A stretch of 64,000 bases of DNA from Closterium sp. Naga37s-1. Lineage: Eukaryota > Streptophyta > Zygnematophyceae > Desmidiales > Closteriaceae. Every line of letters starts with the position of its first letter. Positions within the stretch are counted from its first letter, which is position 1. The position numbers and the translations under genes are program-made. The DNA lies in the NCBI GenBank assembly GCA_947471745.1, contig CANJKZ010001023.1:1005001-1069000 (forward strand), given 5' to 3'. The notes under the pieces were generated by a model. The model was not told where the DNA came from. It saw nothing but the letters and a program-made list of their open reading frames with translations, and made no database searches. This document shows, piece after piece, positions 34,401 to 46,400 of the stretch.

Positions 34401-37400
34401 CAGAGAGGCTACGTCGACAGGGTGCAGAGGCGTTTTCTGCCAGAAGGACCCCCTCAGCGAGTTCCGAAGACGCCAATTTCGGTCGACGCCTTCAAAGTGC
34501 TGACATTTGACGATGAGAAGTTGCAAGCGCGTACAGAAGAAGAGTATCGACAGAGGTTCGGCTCTCTGCAGTTCGCTGCCTGCACTACTCGCCCCGACAT
34601 CTCCTTCGCCTGCAGCAAACTTGCGTCTGGTCAGACGGTTCGAAGCGATCAACATTGGAGGGAGCTCGACCGCTGCATTGCGTACCTTGTTGGAACGCGC
34701 GATGTTGCTCTCGAGTTTGGCGGAGGAAATGGAGAAATGCGTCTAGTCCGCTTCGCAGATGCAGACGATGCAGGCGACAAGCAAAATCGCAGCAGCACGG
34801 GTGGCTACATTTTCACTCTCGGTGGAGCTGCTATTTCATGGGCAAGTCAGAGGATCAGGTGCATCACTCTCTCTTCTACAGAGTCGGAATACACCGCTGC
34901 AGTGGAGGCTAGAAGGAAGCCCGAAAGCTCCGTTATCTAATGGCCAAATTTCGCATGCTCGACGAGACGTCACCAACGATTATCCACGTTGACAACCAAT
35001 CTGCGATTTCTGTGTCTGAAGGAATGGGGCTAAAGGGAAAGCTGAAACACATGGAGCGGCGCTACATGTGGTTGCAGAGCATGGTAAAACGTCGCAAGCT
35101 GAAGCTGCAGTACATCTCGACGACCGAGCAGCCAGCAGATTACTTGACGAAAGCACTTCATTTCCCTGCGTTCAACAAGTGCTTTGCAAAATTTGGTCAA
35201 GTAAGGCTTTCGACGAAGGGGAGCTGCACAGAGAGTCCTCTCGACGAGGAATAGGTGCCATGACCTTTTTTTTTCATGGCTGGTGCGGTGATGGTGTGTG
35301 CGAATTGCAGACTTCTGCAATTCTTGTGTGTTCCTTTTCTGCATGTTTTCTTTCTTTCTTTCTGTTCTGCTCTGGTGTGTGGTGTAAACGGGTCAATTTT
35401 CTTCTCTGCGACGACCAAGCATGATCAGTGCGAGGGAATGTTGAGTGTCCACAGACCCTGCAGACTGGGTCGTCGCTTTCTGCGGGGGAGGGGAGAAATG
35501 TGAGAATAAGAACGAGGAATGAATGAACTAGCACAGGTGGGTACAAGTATGAAAACCTAAAAGAGTTGTACCCCATATTGTCTACCCCACTGCAGCCTAC
35601 AATATAGTTCTGACACACCCCCATAGGCAAAGTGGGGGACAAGCAAGAGAACAAGGCAAGGTCAAGCTCAGGGTGGATCACAACGTCACCACACATTCTG
35701 AGCACCAGTTCAAGGCCACAAGGCCAGTTCACATGCAGGATTACAAAGCAAGGTGAACAAGCAAGACAGTGATCTCAACCTAGCAAGGGTAAGCATGCAG
35801 GTGCAGGTATATATAGATCACAGTACAAACAAAGTCAGTGAGGCCCGGTAGGCACAAGACCTAGCATAGTACAGAAACGCTAATGATCACAAGGCTGAAG
35901 TGCCTTGGTAAAGATATCAGCAGTGTTGGCCCGAGAGGCCACGTAAGCAAGACGAAGCTGACCACGCTGCTGCAACTCTCAAGCAACGAAGTAGTGCAGA
36001 GCAATGTGCTTCGTTCTGTGCTCCAGTCTGTGCTCCTGACACAAGGCCAGCATGGCCTTGTTGTCGACGTACAGAACTGGAGGAGAACGAGGCGCCTCTC
36101 CCAAGTCGGTCAGCAGGTAGGTGAGCCAGCGTAACTCCTGTGCAGCCATGGCCCCAGCGTAGATCTCAGCCTCACAACTGGAGCCGAGAACAGAAGACGA
36201 GCGGGTAGACTGCCACGAAACAGAGCCGGAATCAAGGCTGAAGGTGTAACCCTGTGACGACCGCTGCGTAGCCAAGTCGTCAACCCAAGAAGCGTCTCCG
36301 TGACCAGTGAGGACCACTGGACTCCGCCCTCCAAGCACGAGCCCCATGCCCGACGTACTGCACAAGTAGCGCAACACCCTCTTAGCTGCATCCATGTGCT
36401 CTGGTCGGTGTCTCCCAGGAGCAACATAGCGTGCCAAGATGCTAAGAGGGTACGCCAGGTCAGGTCGAGTGCAGGTCATCAGGTACATGAGGCAGCCAAC
36501 AAGCTCTGGGTACGGGCCACTCGGCTCTACGAACTCATCCAAAGGCAGAGCTGAGAGCGAGTGGCGAGTAGACAGAGGAGTGGCCTGAGGCGAGGAGTAC
36601 GTCAAGTTGAAGCGCTGAAGGACCTGCTGCACCATGTGTGACTGAGTCAAGGTAATGGTGCACCGTGCTCTGTCCCGGGTGATCTGCAAGCCAAGATAGC
36701 TGCGCAGTTCACCCAGGTCTGTGCACGTGTGTCTCTTCTGCAGCTCCGACTTCGCGTGGGCGAGTCCCTCAGTGTCATCAGTGGCAAAGACCAAGTCGTC
36801 GACGTACACGAGGATGTAGAACGACGGCAGCGAAGTGTCAGTGCGCAGAAACAGCGACTGGTCAGCAGTAGAAGGAGCAAACCCAAGAGCCGCAAGCGTA
36901 GTCTTCAGTGTGTCGTGCCACTCACGGGGCGCCTGGCGAAGACTGTAGACTGGCCCCCGGAGGCTCCACTGGGTACCAGGAGGAAACGACCCAGTAAAGC
37001 CAGGTGGGCGGCGCAGCCAGATCTCCTCGTGCAGGCTGCCCTGTAGGAAAGCAGTGCTGAAGTCAAAAGAGTGAAGCTCGTAGTCACACTGAGCAGCAAC
37101 GTGCAGCAGAACCCAAAGAGTGGTCATCTTCGGGGTCGGGGAGAAGGTCTGGAAGAAGTCAACTCCCTGTCGCTGACTGAAGCCTCGAGCAACGTAACGC
37201 GCCTTGAAGACAGGCGGAGAACCCGGCGGCCGCTTCACCCTGAAAATCCACATGCCACTTACGATGTTCGCCCAAGGAGGGGGAACCTCGTCGACGTAAG
37301 TGCCTGTGCACTTCCAGGATGCCATCTCTGCGTCCATGGCTGACTGCCACTGAGAGGAGTAGGGACCCTCTATCGCCTCTGCGTAAGAGCGCAGGGTCGG

Positions 37401-40400
37401 GATGACTGGTGCATCCGGGTCTCCCTCAGGTGCAATCAGCATGGACACGAGATGAGGTACAGCGGCTGCAAAGCACTCAAAGTCCTCCTGCGTGTCCTCA
37501 AGGACGTCCGTGCCAAGAGCACACTCACCCCCGACAGACGGAGGACAGACAGTCGCAGAATCAGCAACAAGACTAGTGGCGTAGTCGAGACGACAGTGAG
37601 AAGCAAAGTCGACAAGCTCAGCAACTAAGGCAGACGCAGCAGTGGACTCAAAGGAAGGGTCAGTGACAACAGTGGCCAGGAGACGCGTGACAGTAGGACT
37701 GGCAGCACGAAGGGAGTCAAACTCCGGGTCAGAAGGGGCAGGAAGAGAGGACGCAGGAAGAGACGGCCGAGGGACACGCTGCGGAGCAGTGGAAGGGTGC
37801 GGGGCTATCCGGTGCGTGCCAGGGACAGGAGGAGGACGCTGACGCGAACCACGACGACTAGTGCTAGCTTCACGAATAGGCGACGCAGGACGAGACGCAG
37901 GCTCACGACGCTCAGCATGACCTCCGGTCGGACCAGTGTAAGGAGAAGGAGCAGGCAGTGGGGAAGCGGGCTGTAACTGTGACTGCGATTGGACAGGCGC
38001 TGGACACCCTAAGGAAGGAGCAGGACCAGTAGATGGCGGAAGACCAAGAACCTGCTGAAGGAGCGGAACGTAGTACGGCCGCGGCCGCGCAGCGCCTCCA
38101 GAACCAGCAGGGACAGAACCAGCACCCCCAGTGGCAGCTCCAACTCCAGCAGTACCACCAGCTCCAGCAGCACCTCCAACAGCACCAGAAGCGCCAACTC
38201 CAGCACCCACAGGAGCACCAGCTCCAGCAGCACCGGCTCCAGCAGCACCTCCAGCTCCAGCACCTCCAGCAGCTCCAGCTCCAGCAGGACCACCAGAAGC
38301 TCCAGCAGCTCCATCTCCAGTACCTCCAGCAGCACCTGCCCCAGCAGCACCGCCAGCTCCAGCACCTCCAGCAGCTCCAGCTCCAGCAGCACCACCAGGC
38401 CCAGCAGCTCCAGAACATCCAGTACGAGCACCTCCGGGACCCGTGGCCCCAGAACCCCCAGCAGCTCCAGCAGCAGGAGGACCTCCAGCAGCAGCAGGGC
38501 CTCCAGCGCTCGGAGAACCACCAGCTCCAGCAGCACGGCTCCAGCGCCGAGCAAACCACTCGCGCAGCTGCTGTGGAGAGAGTGGCTCCCGCCGGGACGA
38601 AGCACTCGAAGGACCTCCAGGCTCAGCACCGCCAGACTCCACACAAGTAGGCCCAGCACCCTCAGGCTCCGCACCCCCAGACTCATCAACCCCAGGCTCA
38701 GCACCCCCAGGCTCAGCACCCCCAGACTCAACACCCCCGCTCCGCACGCTCAGGCTCAGCACCCCCAGACCCAGCACCCGCAGGCTCAGTACCCCTAGCA
38801 GCACCAGAGTCAACAGCTACCTCGACAGGCTCGACTGCGTCCACCTGGGACACACCTGAGGGGGCAGGACCCTGAGGGGGTAGGGGGTCTACCGGGGGAG
38901 GACCTGGCGCGAGGAAGAGCGGCGGGGGGGGGGGGGGGGAGGGGGGCAGTGCGGTAGGGGAAGAGACGGTAGTAAGGAACCGACTCGTCAAACGTGACGT
39001 CCTGAGAGGACAGAACACGGCGCGAGGTGGGGTGGTAAAAATGCCAACCAGGCGCGTCAGGGGGGAAGCCAAGGAAGACGCAGGGAACAGCACGGGAGGA
39101 CAGCTTGTCCGCAGACAAGTCGCGGACGAAAGCTCGAGATCCCCAGACACGGAACGCAGACGCATCGCCCACCTTCCCCATCCACCGCAAAGTAGGTGTG
39201 GTCTCCGGCATGGAGACTCGGGGGTGGAGGTTGAGCTGATGCGCCGCGTATTGAACCGCGAACGGCCACAGAAAATGGGGAGCAACCGCATGGATCATGG
39301 ACGTACGAGCGACATCCATGACCATGCCAATGCAGCGCTCAGCAATCCCATTTTGCTGCGGAGAGGCCGGAAGCGTGAACGTCTGGCGGAAACCCTCCAC
39401 ACGACAGAAGGCTCGCAGAAGGTCGGAGGAAAACTCTCCACCTCTGTCGGAGTGCAGACGCAGAACAGGAAGGTCCGAGCCGAAACTCTCGCTGAGCTGA
39501 CGACGGGCAGCGCGGATCCAGTCGATCAGCACCTCAGTGACCTCACCCTTGTGGCGCAAGGGGAAGACTGTGGTGTAACGCGAGTAGTCGTCAACGACCA
39601 GCAGAAAGTAGCGCTCGTGACCTAGGCCACGGACGCGGGCTGGGCCCCACACGTCCATGTGAAGCGTCTGCAGGGGAGCCTCCGTTGGAGGAAACTCGGA
39701 GGAGTGAGGAGCGGCGCGCTGCCGTTCTTCGACGCAAGGAACGCAGATAAGGGCAGGCCCCGGGGGAAGGGGAGGGAGAGACCGGGGAAGACCAGTGACA
39801 AGGACACAGGAGGCCATGCCTCAGAGACGAGGCAGGGAGGGGTGACCAAGGCGGTGGTGCCAGAGGAGAGTCTGGTGAGACAGGAGGCGACACGAGCAGG
39901 GGGCAGACTCAGGACCTGACCGGGACGCTGCAGCAAATACCTGACCCGACGCAGCTACCTGACCAAACTCAGCAACCGGAGGAGACACGGTAGTCAGAGT
40001 GTACAGACTCGACCCAGGCTGATGAGAGAACGTGGCCAGGTGCCGGCCCGTCCGAGTACACGAACAGTGGGTCACCCGCTGACCTCCAGGAGTGAACTGG
40101 TCAACCCACGCATCCTGAAGGTCAGCTCCACAAACCAAGTTCGTGGAGAACGAGGGGAGGTGGAGGCCAGACAGAGAGCCAGACGGGACCGCCGGACACG
40201 GCAGAACCGTGGAGGAGTGTGCAAGGTCCGGACCCCCAGAGGGGTCAACAAAGAGACTGCCACTGGCCGACTAAGCGGCGAGAGTGTGGTGCAGTCGCGA
40301 AAGAAGGAGCGGGAAGCACCCGAGTCAAGGGTGAAAGTGTGCAAGGCCGCAGCAGGCGCAGTACCAAAGAGAGCAGACGCAACAGCACCTAGAGCAGTGG

Positions 40401-43400
40401 ACTCACTAGCGCCTAGAGCAGCAGCCTCACCGGCACCTGGAGCAGGAGACGCACCAGCACCTAGAGCAGCAGCCTCACCAGCACCTAGAGCAGCAGACTC
40501 TATACCTGGGTCAGGCGGCACACACAGGTAACAGGGACCCTCAGCACTAGTAGGCAATGCATACATGGCAGTGAGGATAGCATCATAGTCAAGAGCAAAG
40601 ATATCTGCCCTCTGCCTAAGCAGCTCCAGCCAGGAGGGGAGCTCAGCGTCGTTGCCAAACTCAGTACGCCATGCGTTGCTTAGACTGGCGAAGCAGCGGG
40701 ACTGTGTGTGACCAACCGTCCCGCAAGGCTGACCAGCCTGAGCACCAGTGCGAATGACGTACGGGCAGCGAGCAGTACTCCGTGACCCTCTACTCTGAGC
40801 GTACCACTCACGAAGCTGCTGGGGCGAAAGGACCGCGCGCGGATGCTGCTACAGCTGCACCTGGTCACTACAAGAAGCTTCCGAACGACCTGCCTCAGGG
40901 CGACTCCCACCACGGCCACCCCTACAACCCCAACTAGCGTACCACTCACGAAGCTGCTGGGGCATGAGGGACTCACGCGCACGTCGCTGGAGCTGCATCT
41001 GGCCACAGCCAGGAGTAGCAGTAGCAGTAGTAGCCGCAGTAGCAGCAGTAACAGCAGTAGCAGCAGTAGCAGCAGTAGCAGCAGTAGCAGCAGTAACAGT
41101 AGTAGCAGGAGTAGCAGCGCGGCCACCCCTACAACCCCAACTAGCATACCACTCACGAAGCTGCTGGGGCGTGAGGGACTCACGCGGACGTCGCTAGAGC
41201 TGCATCTGGCCACCGCCAGGAGCAGCAGTAGCAGTAGGAGCAGTAGCAGCAGCAGTAGCAGCAGAAACAGCAGTAGCAGCACGGGCAGGGCAGTGTGGCT
41301 CAGTAGAGCAGGGCTGCACAGCCTGGCAGCACGACACGGCTCGGCTGGGCGGCTCGGCGCCGCAAGGCGGCTCGGCTCAGCTGGGCGGCGCGGCTCGGCT
41401 GGCAGGCAGGCGCGGCAGGCAGGCAGGCAGGCCAGCGCGGCAGCGCGCTAGTAAGGCAGGCGCGTGGGAAGCGCGGGTAGGGCAAGTGCTCACCAGTGGC
41501 GGGAAGGGCAGTCGCTCGCCGGGCGAGCAGGGTAGGCGCACGACGGCAGCGACGACGGGGCCGGGACAGCTGCAGGGCGGGGCCGCGACAGCGGCAGGGG
41601 GCTCCACGGCAGCTGCTGCAGGGCGGGGCCGCGACGGTGGTAGGGGGCTCCGCGGCAGCTGCTGCAGGGCGGGGCCGCGACTGCTGCAGGCGGCTCCGCG
41701 GCAGCTGCTGTAGGGCGGGGCCGCGACAGCAGCAGGGGGCTCCGCGGCAGCTGCTGCAGGGCGGGGCTCCGAGGCAGCTGTTGCAGGGGGCGCCGGGACG
41801 AGCAGGGGCGACGCCCCGGGGGCGCCGTGACGAGCAGGGACGGCGCCCAGGGGGGCGCCGCGACGAGCAGGGGCGACGCCCCGAGGGCGCCGCGACAAGC
41901 AGGGACGGCGCCCAGGGGGCGCCGCGACGAGCAGGGGCGACGCCGCGGGGGCGCCGCGACGAGCAGGGACGGCGCCCAGGGGGGCGCCGCGACGAGCAGG
42001 GGCGACGCCCCGGGGGCGACAAGCAGGGACGGCGCCCATGGGGCGCCGCGACGAGCAGGGGCGACGCCCAGGGGGCGCCGCGACGAGCAGGGAAGGCGCC
42101 CCGGGGGCGCCGCGACGAGCAAGGAAGGCGCCCAGGGGGCGCCGCGACGAGCAGGGGCGACGCCCCGAGGGCGCCGCGACGAGCAGGAACGTCGCCCAGG
42201 GGGCGCCGCGACGAGCAAGGGCGACGCCCCGGGGGCGTCGCGACGAGCAGGGACGGCGCCCAGGGGGCGCCGCGACGAGCAGGGGCGACGCCCCGGGGGC
42301 GTCGCGACGAGCAGGGACGGCGCCCAGGGGGCGCCGCGACGAGCAGGGGCGACGCCCCGGGGGCGCCGCGACGAGCAGGGACGGCGCCCAGGGAGCGCCG
42401 CGACGAGCAGGGGGGGGATGCCGCGCGGGTCCCGCAGGGGCGTCGCGACGAGCAGGGTTAAGGGCGGCGCGCGGGCTGCAGAGGCAGCTCCCACGGGCTG
42501 CAGAGGCAGGCACGGCTGCAGGGGCAGCGCCCACGGGCTGCAGGGGCAGGCACGGCTGCAGAGGCAGCGCCCACGGGCTGCAGGGGCAGGCATGGCTGCA
42601 AGGGCAGCACGGTCGCAGGGGCAGCACGCGGGCTGCAAGGGCAGCGCGGCTGCAGGGGAGCCAAAAAAAGAAAAAATTCAGTTAGGGCAGGGCGGAACGT
42701 TCGGTGGGCCCTAGGAGCGATTCTGCTCTAATACCATGTGAGAATAAGAACGAGGAATGAATGAACTAGCAAGCAGGTGGGTACACGTACGAAAACCTAA
42801 ATGAGTTGTACCCCATATTGTCTACCCCACTGCAGCCTACAATATAGTTCTGACAAGAAATCCGCCAAAGCGAATTCTGCAGAAGTCAACGCGGAACTCT
42901 GCAGCAGAGTCACCTCGCAGAAGGGGAAAACGGGTTCCGCTGCAGACGAAGGCGAATCTGCCGAGCAGAACGTGGAGCTGCAGAGGGCGCATCTGCAGAA
43001 GTTCGGATCTGCAGAGGATGGCGCATCTGGCGCACCCCTCCGACGCAAAAGTGCGATAGTTTCGGAACTTTTGCGTGGGAAATTCGGAACATTGCAGGAC
43101 ATTGAGAAATTGACCCTGGGGAACAGTGCGCGGAACTAGGGTGTTCAATCTGGGGCGAAATTAAACCACCTGCACAAAATGAACCTGGCGCACGTTTTCG
43201 TAACTACGAAAACGTGCATTACAGAAGTTGTTTAAAACAACCTGAACAGCTAAAACAACTACTTTTAGGTAGGTAAAAATTACCAACTAAGCACGTGTTG
43301 TAATTTTCACCTACCGACGCTGAGTTGGCAAAGCGCAGCTAAAAGTAGTTATGTAAACGTTCTTCGGCGAACGTTCTCTGCATGGTTCATTGGTTGGGTA

Positions 43401-46400
43401 GCTTCTATTCCACCCCTTGTTGTATTCTATTTTCAAACTATTCTAGTGAATTTTCTGTGTGTGCCAAATCTATGTCTTTCTCAACACTTAGCCAATTTTC
43501 TCCTTAGTGAACAACAAAGTTTGCGTGGCTGCAGAGAAGCATTTCGTAGCAGGGCCCTCGTTATCAGACCAATTTGGTCTGATGGTCTGCGTTTCAGACT
43601 TCATTTTCTTATTTCAGATTATCTGTAAGACTGTGATTTTATTTTCAGATGATCAGTACGACAAATGATTTTACTTGAGATAAATTTTCAGATCGCATAC
43701 TATTCTTCATCTGAGAATCCAGATAACGAGTACGATTCCGTCTGAAACCGACATTTGTGCCCACTTGTCCATAGGGCCACTAGTTAGGGTATCTGCCAGC
43801 ATCTATACATGCATGCGTAATGAATGCTTCTGTCCCGTAGCATCCGCGCTGGAGGAAACAGCACCGCTGGCAGCAGTTAACCATGTCAGATGCTGCCAGC
43901 ACTTTGTCGCTGCGTGGGTGTCGGCGCCGATGCCAGCTACACCCAGGCACCGGCACTATCCTTTTGTGCGATGGGGTGACCTGTATGCATCGCGGATGCA
44001 CGTAACTGTGGTTCCCCGCCCACACTCGCACCGCGTATCACTCTGCCGAGCTACGGGACGAGGGTTTGAGGGACCAGGCTGGGGGCACACCGTCCATCTT
44101 CTACATCCTTTTCTTCCGCTGCACTCGACTGGCCCCGCAGTGCAGTTTTCCACTTTCGCCATACCCCCTGATGGCCATTCCAGAGGAGTTACACCCCCCT
44201 AGAGTCTCAGCGCTAGATTTTCTCACACGGGGCAAGTCGATCCCCGTCGTTGCACCCCACGTTGCCTCGTGCTCAACCCAAGTTATACCCCCAACCAACG
44301 CATCGCCAGACACTGTGGCCGAAGAAAAGGCGGACGATGGCATGCCCAAGGCTACCACGCCCACGTCGACAAGCTCGCCTACATCCGGCCGTGAATCCAT
44401 CCGCCCTGTTGTTTCTGTTGCAACAACCACCGATCTTCGGGCTAACCCTGTGCTGCCTGACAGGGCTTCACTGAAAGCTAAATACAAGCAGAGGATGCTT
44501 AACTTTGCCCGTCCCGCAGGTCCTACCTTGCCCGCGCCATCGGAGACGGTCCCGCCCACGACTCGTCAATCCGCCGATGACGATTCGGAAGAAGAGGACA
44601 AGGGCAAAACCAAGGGACGTCGGCCACTCTCTGTGGAAGAGCTGCAGCTCAAGTGTAAGGAGCAGTGGCTTTGCTATTTCCCGTGGCTCTTCATCAGTGA
44701 GACGAAGGACGGGCGACCGTGCATGCGCTGCAGCGTCTGTATGGTGTTCGGGGACCCGCACTACAAGTACGGCCGCTACGGTGAAGGCGGCCTCGACATT
44801 CAGAAGCAGACGATGCGCAAGCATCATTTCAGCGTGAAGCACGAGGCCGCGGTGCTGCAGAAGGAACAACGTGACGGCCTTAAGAAAGGCCAGAAGTCCA
44901 TGACAACCTTCGACAAGGGTGACGACGACGCCAGGCGAATTGCTCGATTAATGGCAATCGCTCTCTTCATCTGCAAATCTGACGCCCCTATTGTGCTTTT
45001 CGTTGCTCTTGTTCAATTCATGGCTGAGCAGGGCACGCCGGACATGCCCGTGAAGGAAAACGGCACGTACTACAGCGAGTGAGTAAAATTTCTGTATCCC
45101 GCTTATGTCTGTATGTCTTCTCCACCATGCTCACGCCCCTATTGTTTTTGTGTTACAGGTACGGTTTTGCACAGCTAGTGGCGACGATGGTGTCATACCT
45201 GCGGTCCCGTCAGCTGCAGTACATCCGAGCCAGCCCCTTTCTCGGGATCCAGCTGGATGAGAGCACGGACCGTAGGCGCGGGAAGCATATGATAGTATAC
45301 ATGACCTTCGTGCGCGACAACCTTCCAGTCACGGAGTTCTACACCCTGCTCTCAGTGGAGCAGTGTGACGCCGCCTCGCTGCTAACTGGCCTGCTAACGC
45401 ATTTTGAGACGGCGGGCATCGATCTGCAGCGCATTAGCGGTATGAGCACAGACGGCGCTTCTGTGATGACTGGCCAGCACAACGGGTTGGTCGCGCGGCT
45501 GCGCACGAAGATGCCTCATCTCGTTTCGTGCCACTGTGTCGCTCACAGGCGAGTTATACCAAGTTGTATGTTGATTTGCCTATCTTGCGTGTACTAAAAT
45601 GTTTCGGTTGATTCATGCAGGGAGGCGCTGGCAGCAAAAGATGCAGCAACCGCGTTCCCTGACCTCCAGATTGTGGACAAGGCGGTCCGGTCTGTGGTCG
45701 ACATTCTCGGGCGCCTTGTGGTCCATACGCGTTTCAAGGAGCTGCAAGAGGTCATTTGCGAGACACATTTGGAGATGCAGGGCATCAAGGACGTGAGGTG
45801 GCTTTCCCGAGGCAATGCAATCCAGCGACTCGTCGCGGTGTTTCCTGCGGTTGTGATCGTCTTGCAGGAATTCGACAAAAAGATGTACGCGACAGTGACT
45901 AGTTTCAAATTCCATTTCTTACTCTACTTGCTTGCCGATGAGTTGAAGGAGCTGAACCTGCTCAACTTGAAGTTCCAGCAACGACAGGTACGCGTTAATG
46001 TTTACGCTTGCAACCGCCTTCGTAAACCATAGTCACAATCTAACCATTTCTGCTTCATGCTTTTGCAGATTGACGCCACCCATGTGCTGCAGACGGTACA
46101 CAACACAACACTCCTGCTGCGGACTCGTTACCTCGACAGCAACGACGAGACGTTCGGGCAAAGCGGCGCTGCGCTGGGTCCATTCTTGGCGAAACATGCC
46201 TCGGGGAAGTGTCGGGAGGTCAAGGTTGATGGCCTAGATTCCACCGGAGTGCCAACAACTCACCGCTACCTGCTGCACGAAGAGGCTATCATGGGGCAGC
46301 AGAGCAAAGGCGACCTCAACTCCTGTTTGAAGCTCGGGCGGGACTTCGTTGTTGAGCTGATTAAGCAGCTCGACTACCGACTGCATGATCTCGCGTCGCT

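Noticed and set aside
41300-42714. Frames of 240-416 codons on both strands
   Set aside because: Same cause: the roughly 35-bp leader array of element C. No domain or start context supports a gene.
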